Source: an uncultured Bacillaceae bacterium
GTDB lineage: Bacteria; Bacillota; Bacilli; Caldalkalibacillales; Caldalkalibacillaceae
DNA length: 19,403 bases
NCBI GenBank assembly: GCA_937967685.1
Contig: CALBTX010000187.1
Location: forward strand, 1-19,403
Reading direction: 5' to 3'
Shown here piece after piece: positions 13,332-19,403 of this stretch. The notes below the pieces were generated by a model. The model was given only the letters and a program-made list of their open reading frames with translations. It did no database searches and was not told where the DNA came from. Positions within the stretch are counted from its first letter, which is position 1, and each line of letters begins with the position of its first letter. Both the position numbers and the translations under genes were made by a program.

Positions 13332-14351
13332 TCATCTACCCGTGTTCATGCCGCTTCTTCCGCGTTCTCGCCGCTCGATGTGGGCGGCTATTTTTTCGCC
13401 ATGAAAACGTCCATTTTCAATGAAAATTTCGTTGGCGTTGTTTCCTGCCGCCAGAACCCCGGCGATAAACAGATTCGGCACGTTGGTTTCCATCGTGTCC
13501 TCATTGTACCAAGGCCGTCCCGTTTCTTGATCTATTTGCACCCCGATGGCCGTCAAAAAAGAGTGGTCGGGACGGTAACCCGTCATGGCAAAGACAAAAT
13601 CGTTGGGAATGGTTTTGACTTCGTCCTTCACCCTGTAGATGACTTCTCGTTCCTTAATTTCTTCGACCTCGGCTTCAAATTCCATCCGCACTTTTCCCCG
13701 CCGCACGAGTGACTTGAATTCGGGCAAAATCCACGGTTTGATGCTGGATGAATACGCTGTGCCCCGGTAGACAACGGTCACCCGGGCCCCCGCTTTCTCC
13801 AGTTCCATGGCCGCATCAACGGCCGAATTGCGCCCTCCGATGACGAGGACATCCTGATTGAAGAAAGGGTGCGCTTCCTTAAAATAATGAAACACTTTGG
13901 GCAGCGATTCCCCCGGAATGTTCATCATGTTCGGGTGATCGTAATAACCGGTGGCCAAGACGACATATGTTGTTTCATACTGTCTGTTTTGCCCGTCCCG
14001 TGTCGTACTGAAAACAGAGAACGTGCCCTCTTCTTTTTTGACCACCCGGTCGACTTGTTCATACGTGTGAATGCGCAAGCGATGCTTGCGGGTGACTTCC
14101 CGATAATAAGCCAACGCTTGATTGCGCTTCGGTTTTCTTTCTTCGATGACAAAAGGAATGCCGCCGATTTCCAAATTGTCCGGGGTGCTGAAAAAAGTCT
14201 GGTGGGTCGGATAACGGTAAATGGCTTCAACAATATTTCCTTTTTCAATAATCAGCGGACGGAACCCCGCGTTCTGTAAAGCGATGGCTGCCGCCAGGCC
14301 GCACGGTCCGGCCCCGACAATCAATATATCTTCCTTGCTGATCTGTTCCAC
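13332..14351 (-). CDS. ypdA: YpdA-type bacillithiol disulfide reductase (FAD/NADPH oxidoreductase)
   Basis: YpdA is a cytoplasmic flavoenzyme that uses NADPH to reduce oxidised bacillithiol. The product is 339 residues from the chosen start. It carries the FAD motif GAGPCGLAAA near residues 13-22, then IEKGNIVEAIYRYPTHQTFFS, ATGYYDHPNM, FHYFKEAHPF, the NADPH motif VIGGRNSAVDAA, SIKPWILPEF and TMETNVPNLFIAG with AGNNANEIFIENGRFHG, all closely resembling B. subtilis YpdA. There is no thioredoxin-reductase CxxC pair, as expected for this group. GTG at 14351 is preferred because GGGGGAG lies about 11 bases upstream and it matches family N-termini. An ATG at 14441 would add 30 unconserved residues. 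It is convergent to pdxA2 and divergent from ftsE. Confidence 0.88.
   Translation of the reverse strand: MEQISKEDILIVGAGPCGLAAAIALQNAGFRPLIIEKGNIVEAIYRYPTHQTFFSTPDNLEIGGIPFVIEERKPKRNQALAYYREVTRKHRLRIHTYEQVDRVVKKEEGTFSVFSTTRDGQNRQYETTYVVLATGYYDHPNMMNIPGESLPKVFHYFKEAHPFFNQDVLVIGGRNSAVDAAMELEKAGARVTVVYRGTAYSSSIKPWILPEFKSLVRRGKVRMEFEAEVEEIKEREVIYRVKDEVKTIPNDFVFAMTGYRPDHSFLTAIGVQIDQETGRPWYNEDTMETNVPNLFIAGVLAAGNNANEIFIENGRFHGEKIAAHIERRERGRSGMNTGR
13370..13396 (+). terminator. possible terminator of the dtnK-pdxA2 transcript inside the 3' end of ypdA
   Basis: On the plus strand GCCGC at 13370-13374 pairs with GCGGC at 13384-13388 and is followed by TATTTTTT. It lies antisense to the last codons of ypdA. 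The stem is only five bases, and no better terminator exists in the 13226-13331 gap. Confidence 0.35.
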
Positions 14352-14454
14352 TTGAACGTCAACTCCCCCAAAAATATGCGTGCTAGACGAAGATTTAATT
14401 GAGTCGACACTTGTTGAATATTGTAAACGAGCGGATGGCAATCTTCAACTTCCC

Positions 14455-14475
14455 ACATTTTTCCGGCAAAAATGT
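14455..14475. repeat. perfect 8 bp inverted repeat between ypdA and ftsE, operator-like
   Basis: ACATTTTT at 14455-14462 and AAAAATGT at 14468-14475 flank CCGGC. It lies in the divergent gap just upstream of the ftsE promoter motifs and about 100 bases upstream of the ypdA start. It could bind a dimeric regulator of either gene. No candidate regulator is recognised. Confidence 0.45.
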
Positions 14476-14505
14476 CAAACACAAATCTATTATTTCCGAT
14501 ATAAT
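14476..14505 (+). promoter_or_regulatory. ftsE promoter region: sigma-D-like motif overlapping a sigma-A -10
   Basis: CAAA at 14476-14479, a 15-base spacer and TCCGATAT at 14495-14502 fit the sigma-D pattern (TAAA, 15, GCCGATAT) with two mismatches. TATAAT at 14500-14505 overlaps it and would serve sigma-A, although the matching -35 hexamer is poor. Either start would leave a leader of about 75-80 bases before ftsE. Confidence 0.5.
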
Positions 14506-14590
14506 ATGATAGAGTCATGACTTTTTTGTATAAAAAAGAGGAATTTTGGTAAGCGTGTCGAATATCTCTTTGGAGTAGATGGAGTGATCC

Positions 14591-15283
14591 ATGCCTATGA
14601 TTCGCATGAGAGGCGTTTATAAAACATATGCCAACGGTGTCCATGCCCTGAAGAATGTTTCCGTGGACATCGAGCCGGGGGAATTTGTTTACGTTGTCGG
14701 CCCGAGCGGAGCAGGGAAAACGACCTTTATTAAATTGATGTACAGTGAAGAACGCCCTTCCAAGGGGGAGGTTCATGTCAATTCTATTAATCTATCCGAT
14801 TTGAAAAATAGGGACAAGCCCAAGCTGCGTCGTTCGCTCGGGGTTGTCTTTCAGGATTTTAAGCTGCTTCCCCGCCTGACGGCTTTTGAGAATGTTGCCT
14901 TTGCCATGGAGGTGACGGAAAAGCCGAAACGGGAAATCAAAAAAAGAGTCATGGAAGTGCTCGATCTCGTTCGTTTGAAGCAGAAAGCCCGTTCCTACCC
15001 GCACGAGCTTTCCGGAGGAGAACAGCAGCGCATCTCCATTGCCCGCGCGCTCGTCAATAAGCCGGGGCTGGTGATCGCCGATGAGCCGACCGGAAATCTC
15101 GATCCGGACACGTCCTGGGGAATTATGGAGCTGTTTGAAACGATCAATCATCTAGGGACAACGATTGTGATGGCCACCCATAATAAAGACATCGTCAACA
15201 ACATGAAAAAGCGAGTGATCGCCATGGAACACGGCGAAATTGTTCGTGATCAGCTCAGAGGGGAATACGGCTATGAAGATTAA
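14591..15283 (+). CDS. ftsE: cell division ATP-binding protein FtsE
   Basis: FtsE is the ATPase of the FtsEX complex, which controls periplasmic or extracytoplasmic peptidoglycan hydrolases from the cytoplasm. The 230-residue product is a complete ABC ATPase: Walker A GPSGAGKTT near residues 38-46, the Q-loop in VVFQDFKLL, the signature LSGGEQQRISIARALV, Walker B with the following LVIADEPTGNLDP, and the H-loop in MATHNKD. The ATG at 14591 has GGAG seven bases upstream. ftsX starts within the last 11 bases of the gene, indicating translational coupling. Sequence and length are typical of Gram-positive FtsE. Confidence 0.97.
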   Translation: MPMIRMRGVYKTYANGVHALKNVSVDIEPGEFVYVVGPSGAGKTTFIKLMYSEERPSKGEVHVNSINLSDLKNRDKPKLRRSLGVVFQDFKLLPRLTAFENVAFAMEVTEKPKREIKKRVMEVLDLVRLKQKARSYPHELSGGEQQRISIARALVNKPGLVIADEPTGNLDPDTSWGIMELFETINHLGTTIVMATHNKDIVNNMKKRVIAMEHGEIVRDQLRGEYGYED

Positions 15284-16169
15284 AACGTTGGGACGCCACG
15301 TCCGGGAAGGGATTAAAAATATCGGTCGGAACGGCTGGATGACGTTGGCGGCGATCGTCTCGGTGATGGTCACACTGCTCGTCCTGGGGGTTTTCCTCTT
15401 ATTGGCGCTCAATGTCAATCATATCGCCGACAACATCGAGCAAGATGTAGAAATCAGGGCCACTGTCGAGCTGGAGGCCAATGAAAGCGATATCGAGACA
15501 TTAAGGAACCAGTTGGCTGCCGTCTCCGGGATCGCCCAGATCGAATTCGTTCCCAGTGAACAGGGAGTGGAAGAGTTCCTGGCAAGTCTCGGTGAGGACG
15601 CCCGCTATTTTGAAGAGTTAAAGGAAGACCATGAATTTCTGCCGGATATGTTCGTCATTCAAACGAAAAATCCTCAGGACACGCCTGACATTGCCCAGCA
15701 GATTGAACAACTGGATTCGGTAGGCAAAGTGAATTACGGCGGAGAAACGACGGAAACATTGTTTTCGGTGACGAACACCGTCCGCAATATAGGGATCATT
15801 TTCATTATCGGGCTTGCTTTTACTGCGATGCTTTTAATCGCCAATACGATCAAAGTGACCATCAATGCCCGTAAAACAGAGATTGAAATTATGAAACTGG
15901 TCGGGGCGTCGAACAGTTTCGTGCGTTGGCCCTTTTTTATCGAAGGCCTCGTCCTTGGGGTTGTCGGTGCGCTGATCCCGGCCCTGATTTTGATCTTCGG
16001 TTATGACCAATTGCTGCGTTCTGTTTCGGAAACCATTCGCTTGCCTTTCTTTCAATTATTACCGATGTATCCTTTGGCTTTTCAAATATCTTTCGTCTTA
16101 ATCGGTATCGGCGCGTTTATCGGCATTTGGGGAAGCATTATTTCCATTCACCGCTTTTTGCGTGTTTGA
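15273..16169 (+). CDS. ftsX: cell division protein FtsX, membrane component of FtsEX
   Basis: FtsX is the integral membrane partner of FtsE that transmits ATP-driven changes to wall hydrolases or their activators. The 298-residue product has the expected topology: a basic cytoplasmic N-terminus (MKIKTLGRHVREGIKNIGRNG), membrane segment 1 at about 22-47, a large extracellular domain at about 50-165, then segments at about 170-192, 218-240 and 266-290. The cytoplasmic loop ARKTEIEIMKLVGAS is characteristic. The ATG at 15273 follows AGAGGGGA and overlaps ftsE by 11 bases. A TTG at 15240 would add residues inside ftsE and is disfavoured. The neighbouring M23 hydrolase gene is a probable effector. 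Confidence 0.95.
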   Translation: MKIKTLGRHVREGIKNIGRNGWMTLAAIVSVMVTLLVLGVFLLLALNVNHIADNIEQDVEIRATVELEANESDIETLRNQLAAVSGIAQIEFVPSEQGVEEFLASLGEDARYFEELKEDHEFLPDMFVIQTKNPQDTPDIAQQIEQLDSVGKVNYGGETTETLFSVTNTVRNIGIIFIIGLAFTAMLLIANTIKVTINARKTEIEIMKLVGASNSFVRWPFFIEGLVLGVVGALIPALILIFGYDQLLRSVSETIRLPFFQLLPMYPLAFQISFVLIGIGAFIGIWGSIISIHRFLRV

Positions 16170-16170
16170 G

Positions 16171-16207
16171 AAAGCTGTCTGTCGGTACAAAGTTGTCTGT
16201 CGCATAC
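16171..16207. repeat. 18 bp tandem duplication after ftsX
   Basis: AAAGCTGTCTGTCGGTAC at 16171-16188 is followed directly by AAAGTTGTCTGTCGCATAC at 16189-16207. The first 15 bases match at 13 positions. It starts two bases after the ftsX stop codon. Confidence 0.65.
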
Positions 16208-16291
16208 ATTTTTTGGTAACCGATGACTTTGGCCTCTTTCACGGACCCGACGTTGTCGCTGTGTTGTTGGCCGTTTCAAAGATACTGTTCG

Positions 16292-16329
16292 CAGATTGAT
16301 AGATCAGTTTCAGATTGATAGATCCGTTT
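16292..16329. repeat. 19 bp tandem duplication before the M23 peptidase gene
   Basis: CAGATTGATAGATCAGTTT at 16292-16310 and CAGATTGATAGATCCGTTT at 16311-16329 are abutting copies identical at 18 of 19 positions. The duplication also creates two TTGATA hexamers (16296 and 16315), but no good -10 pairs with either. Confidence 0.85.
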
Positions 16330-16371
16330 ATAGAAAGAGAAGGGCACATCAACGAGGGGAGGATATTCACG

Positions 16372-17703
16372 TTGAAGTTGAAGGTAAACAAAAAAACATG
16401 TCTGGCGGTTGTCCTGGCCGGAGGGATGGCCTTGTCTACCCTCCTGGTGAACGCTGGTTCACCGGCAACGGTTAAAGCGGCTTCTGCCGAGCGGGTGCAG
16501 GAGATTGACAAACGCATTCAAGAAATAGAAGGCAAGAAAAAGGAAAGCGAACAGGAACGACAGCAGCTGGAGAGTGAACTTAAGCGTCTCGGGGAAGAAA
16601 AAGATAGATATTTAGAAGAGCTTGAAGTGTTGGAAGTAGAATTGAACCGCACGGTTGAGGAAATCGAGACAAAAGAAGACGAAATTAATGAAACGGAAGA
16701 TAAGGCCCAACAGGCCGCCCGTGAATTGAAAGCAGCCGAAAAACGGGTGCAAGAAAGAGATCGGCTCTTAAAAACGAGAGTCAGAGCGATGTATGAATCG
16801 GGAGGAAACATTTCGTACATAGAAGTTTTGCTCGGTGCATCCAGCTTCGGTGATTTTTTGCAAAGAGTCGATTTCATCACAACGATCATACACCACGACC
16901 AAAATCTGCTCGAAGAACATATTCGCGATCAGAAAATGATTGCCCAAAAGAAAAAGGAGATTGAGCAATTACTCGTGCAATTGGAAGAACAGCTGGAAGA
17001 ACTGCATGTGTTGGAAGCCCGCTTAGAACGACAGCAGCAGGAAAAGCGGGTGCAAATTGCCAGCATTGAAGAGGAAGAAGAACATTTACACGAAATCAGT
17101 GAAGAAGTGCAGGAAGAAATGTTGAGGTTCGTTAATGAACAAAGCGCCCTGCTCGCTGAAAAGAAAGAAATACAGGCTGAACTGAAAAGAATGGAAGAAG
17201 AACGGAAAAAAGCGGCTCAACAAGCCGCGGCTCAACAAACCACGGCCAAAAAAGGAAGTGCGGAAAAAACATCGAACAGTTCACCCTCCGCATCCACCCC
17301 TTCCGGCGGACAATTGGCTTGGCCGGTACCTGGTTACGGCATAAACTCATCCTATGGCATGCGTGTTCATCCTATTTCCGGGAAACGTAAAATGCATTCC
17401 GGGGTAGACATGTCGGCACCATCCGGAACGGCAATTGTTGCCGCAGAAAGTGGCATTGTTGTCCATGCCGGACCGCATAGCAGTTGGGGAAATCATGTGA
17501 TCATTGACCACGGGGGCGGCATGCAAACTTTGTATGCCCATATCCGTGACGGAGGCATTAAGGTTTCTGTAGGCCAGCAAGTAAGCCGAGGACAAAAAAT
17601 TGCCGAAGTCGGAAGAACGGGATCGGCTACGGGAAATCATTTGCACTTTGAGGTGTATATCAACGGCAAACGAGTCAATCCCGCTCCATATCTGGGGCTG
17701 TAA
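16372..17703 (+). CDS. secreted coiled-coil M23 peptidoglycan endopeptidase, EnvC-like
   Basis: Predicted extracytoplasmic wall hydrolase of 443 residues. A signal peptide (basic KLKVNKK, hydrophobic core CLAVVLAGGMALSTLLV, probable cleavage near KAA-SAE around residue 38) is followed by a long Glu/Lys/Gln-rich coiled coil at about 40-285. A low-complexity Ala/Gln/Ser linker leads to a C-terminal LytM/M23 domain. The zinc ligands appear intact as H342 and D346 (HSGVD) and H425 (HLHFE). The architecture resembles EnvC and the coiled-coil hydrolases worked by FtsEX, and the gene directly follows ftsX. E. coli EnvC is catalytically degenerate, whereas this protein looks active. TTG at 16372 is chosen because GGGGAGG lies nine bases upstream. 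An upstream in-frame TTG at 16315 would displace the signal peptide. Confidence 0.9.
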   Translation: MKLKVNKKTCLAVVLAGGMALSTLLVNAGSPATVKAASAERVQEIDKRIQEIEGKKKESEQERQQLESELKRLGEEKDRYLEELEVLEVELNRTVEEIETKEDEINETEDKAQQAARELKAAEKRVQERDRLLKTRVRAMYESGGNISYIEVLLGASSFGDFLQRVDFITTIIHHDQNLLEEHIRDQKMIAQKKKEIEQLLVQLEEQLEELHVLEARLERQQQEKRVQIASIEEEEEHLHEISEEVQEEMLRFVNEQSALLAEKKEIQAELKRMEEERKKAAQQAAAQQTTAKKGSAEKTSNSSPSASTPSGGQLAWPVPGYGINSSYGMRVHPISGKRKMHSGVDMSAPSGTAIVAAESGIVVHAGPHSSWGNHVIIDHGGGMQTLYAHIRDGGIKVSVGQQVSRGQKIAEVGRTGSATGNHLHFEVYINGKRVNPAPYLGL

Positions 17704-17719
17704 TGGTTCAAACTGGGCG

Positions 17720-17748
17720 TTCACGTATCACCTTTCATATGCTAAAAT
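17720..17748 (+). promoter_or_regulatory. sigma-A promoter for the S41 protease gene
   Basis: TTCACG at 17720-17725 and TAAAAT at 17743-17748 are separated by exactly 17 bases. The -35 matches the consensus at four of six positions and the -10 at five of six. It would produce a leader of about 110 bases containing the hairpin at 17789-17833. Confidence 0.6.
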
Positions 17749-17788
17749 AAAATTCATAGTTGGTACAGGCCACACATAAACTAAACAG

Positions 17789-17833
17789 GAGGCTTCACAC
17801 AAGAACCAGCCGCTTCATCTTGTGCGAAGCCTC
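17789..17833 (+). other. long hairpin in the leader of the S41 protease gene
   Basis: GAGGCTTCACACAAG at 17789-17803 pairs with CTTGTGCGAAGCCTC at 17819-17833 with a single A-C mismatch, around a 15-base loop. No T tract follows, so a classical intrinsic terminator is unlikely. Most of a consensus AGGAGG at 17787-17792 lies within the left arm but has no start codon at a suitable distance. Possible roles are RNA stability, attenuation or a partial terminator for the M23 gene. Confidence 0.6.
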
Positions 17834-17867
17834 TGCTCAATCATAAGACAAGGTGGTGCGACCCTGG

Positions 17868-19373
17868 ATGAACCTGAGAGGCAGGACAGTTATATTACTC
17901 ATCTGTTTGTCCATTTTGCTAAGCAGTTTTGTGACGATGTTGGTCGTCAGTTCAGGTTCTTTAGGCAGTAGTGAATCTGCATCGTCTGCCCTGGAAGACG
18001 ACGAACCAGCAGAAGATCAAGCGCAATCGAACCATGAAGATGAAGCGAATGGCGACAGTTCAGGGAACGAGGAACATCTGCGCAAAATACATGAAGTGTA
18101 CGACATTATTATGAACAATTACGTCCTGGACGTTGATGAAGACGCACTGTTGGAAGGTGCGATAGACGGGATGTTGGAATCATTGGATGATCCGTACTCC
18201 GTCTATATGAATACGGAAGAGGCTCAACAGTTTCAATCTTCTTTTGAATCGTCGTTTGAAGGGATTGGGGCGGAAGTCGTCATGAAAGACGGCCGAGTCA
18301 CCATCGTCTCACCGATACGAGGTTCTCCTGCCGAGGAAGCGGGTTTGCGTCCGAATGATCAAATATTGAGTGTCAACGGTGAAGAACTTGAAGGTTTGAA
18401 TTTGCATCAAGCCGTGCTGAAAATCAAGGGGCCGAAAGGGTCTGAAGCCCAGCTGGAAATATTGCGGCCGGGTCTATCCGAACCGATCAAAGTGACCGTC
18501 ATCCGGGACGAGATTCCTTTGGAAACGGTTTATGCCGATACAATCTCCGTGGATGGAAAAACGTTAGGAAAACTTGAGATCACTTCCTTTGCCCAAAAAA
18601 CGGCCGAACGTTTTGAGGAGGAACTGCGTCAATTTGAAGCGGAAGGGATTGACGGGCTGATCATTGATGTGCGCGGAAATCCGGGAGGATATTTGGATGC
18701 AGTGCGGGAAATCGGTCAGCTGCTCATTCCCGAGGAAGGGATTATTACGCGGATTGAAAACCGTGACGGTGAAAAAATGGTCTACCGTTCCAGTTTAAAC
18801 GAAAGGAAGCCCTATCCGATCAGTATCATCATCGATAACGGCAGTGCCAGTGCCTCGGAAATTTTGGCCGCTGCTTTACAGGAAGCAGGAGATTACACCG
18901 TCGTGGGCGAAACTTCTTTTGGCAAGGGCACCGTGCAAAGTGCCATTGAGTTGGATGATTCCAGCGAGGTCAAAATTACGATCGCCAAGTGGCTCACTCC
19001 TGATGGAAACTGGATTCATGATCAGGGTGTCAAACCTGATGTGGAAGTGTCACAGCCTGATTACTTTAGGGCGACGCATATAGCCACCGATCCGCCGCTG
19101 GAAAAAGATATGAACAACGATCAGGTGCAAAATTTGCAAATCATTTTGCAAGGGCTTGGTTATGAGCCGGGAAGGACGGACGGATTTTTCAGTGCCGAAA
19201 CGGAAACAGCCGTCAAACAGTTTCAGGATGATGAAGGACTGCCGCAAACGGGAATCGTGGATGAAGAAACCGCGCTGAAAATGGAAGAAGCGTTAACGTC
19301 CGTCATGATGGATGAGGCGAATGACGAGCAACTGAACAAGGCGATTGAAGTCATGCTTGAAGAAATTGAATGA
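17868..19373 (+). CDS. ctpB: CtpB-type S41 carboxy-terminal processing protease with PDZ and peptidoglycan-binding domains
   Basis: Predicted membrane-anchored serine protease of 501 residues. A single N-terminal hydrophobic segment (residues 7-28) is followed by an acidic Ser/Glu/Asp-rich linker. Then come an N-terminal helical region, a PDZ domain (about 115-195, FEGIGAEVVMKDGRVTIVSPIRGSPAEEAGL), the S41 protease domain (about 205-395) and a C-terminal PG_binding_1 domain (about 410-480, VQNLQIILQGLGYEPGRTDGFF). The catalytic pair is Ser328 in NGSASASEIL and Lys353 in ETSFGKGTVQ. In B. subtilis CtpB, likewise downstream of ftsEX, cleaves the SpoIVFA regulator during sporulation, and CtpA-type paralogues have other targets. 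Its exact substrate here is unknown. ATG at 17868 is preferred over GTG at 17853 because AAGGTGG lies about 11 bases upstream of the ATG. Confidence 0.93.
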   Translation: MNLRGRTVILLICLSILLSSFVTMLVVSSGSLGSSESASSALEDDEPAEDQAQSNHEDEANGDSSGNEEHLRKIHEVYDIIMNNYVLDVDEDALLEGAIDGMLESLDDPYSVYMNTEEAQQFQSSFESSFEGIGAEVVMKDGRVTIVSPIRGSPAEEAGLRPNDQILSVNGEELEGLNLHQAVLKIKGPKGSEAQLEILRPGLSEPIKVTVIRDEIPLETVYADTISVDGKTLGKLEITSFAQKTAERFEEELRQFEAEGIDGLIIDVRGNPGGYLDAVREIGQLLIPEEGIITRIENRDGEKMVYRSSLNERKPYPISIIIDNGSASASEILAAALQEAGDYTVVGETSFGKGTVQSAIELDDSSEVKITIAKWLTPDGNWIHDQGVKPDVEVSQPDYFRATHIATDPPLEKDMNNDQVQNLQIILQGLGYEPGRTDGFFSAETETAVKQFQDDEGLPQTGIVDEETALKMEEALTSVMMDEANDEQLNKAIEVMLEEIE

Positions 19374-19403
19374 GGCGACATTTTCCAGGCTGCTAACTCA
19401 TTT

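Noticed and set aside
13302..13712. 136-codon plus-strand open frame at the pdxA2-ypdA junction
   Set aside because: It is antisense to ypdA, whose product matches a known family over its full length.

Overview
The window is a bacterial chromosome segment of about 19.4 kb from a Bacillales-type Firmicute of roughly 50% G+C. The evidence is strong AGGAGG-type ribosome binding sites with ATG, GTG and TTG starts, sigma-D and sigma-A promoter motifs, and the conserved run fliW-csrA-flaG-fliD-fliT-fliS-hpf-secA-prfB followed by ftsE-ftsX and a CtpB-type protease. A YpdA-type bacillithiol disulfide reductase also fits. A thermophilic or alkaliphilic relative of Bacillus (Caldalkalibacillus-like) is a guess, not something the sequence proves. 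Seventeen protein genes are supported. I found no rRNA, tRNA, IS element, prophage or CRISPR array.

Layout. Positions 1-274 hold a degenerate 17-20 bp tandem repeat and the fliW leader. Positions 275-3964 are the late flagellar block: fliW and csrA (the FliW-CsrA flagellin homeostasis pair), then, behind a good sigma-D promoter, flaG, fliD, a fliT-like chaperone gene and fliS, closed by an intrinsic terminator. The flagellin gene, which lies between csrA and flaG in B. subtilis, is absent here. Positions 3965-4354 are a gene-free regulatory stretch with a same-strand cluster of DnaA-box-like 9-mers, a perfect Spo0A-box heptamer and an extended -10 promoter in front of hpf, the ribosome hibernation factor. 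Then come secA with its own sigma-A promoter and prfB with the classical +1 programmed frameshift.

Positions 9035-13225 are a catabolic module where B. subtilis has yvjA-cccB: a PrpR_N-type regulator whose AAA+ domain has lost the sigma-54 contact loop, a four-carbon acid sugar kinase (DtnK/OtnK family) and a PdxA2-type dehydrogenase. Together they predict D-threonate or D-erythronate use through a 4-phosphate intermediate to dihydroxyacetone phosphate. A cre-like site overlaps the regulator's -10 element, suggesting carbon catabolite control. A convergent ypdA gene follows.

Positions 14591-19373 are a cell-wall module: ftsE-ftsX, a secreted coiled-coil M23 endopeptidase with EnvC-like architecture and apparently intact zinc ligands, and a membrane-anchored S41 protease with PDZ and peptidoglycan-binding domains. 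The ftsE promoter region carries a sigma-D-like motif with exact 15 bp spacing, which would link septal wall hydrolysis to motility and autolysin control.

The signals I rate highest are the ectopic DnaA-box cluster before hpf and a recurring pattern of unrelated 17-23 bp tandem duplications in most intergenic gaps, two of which include the stop codon of the preceding gene. No wholly novel gene system is evident. Most of the coding content is well-known families in a recognisable order.
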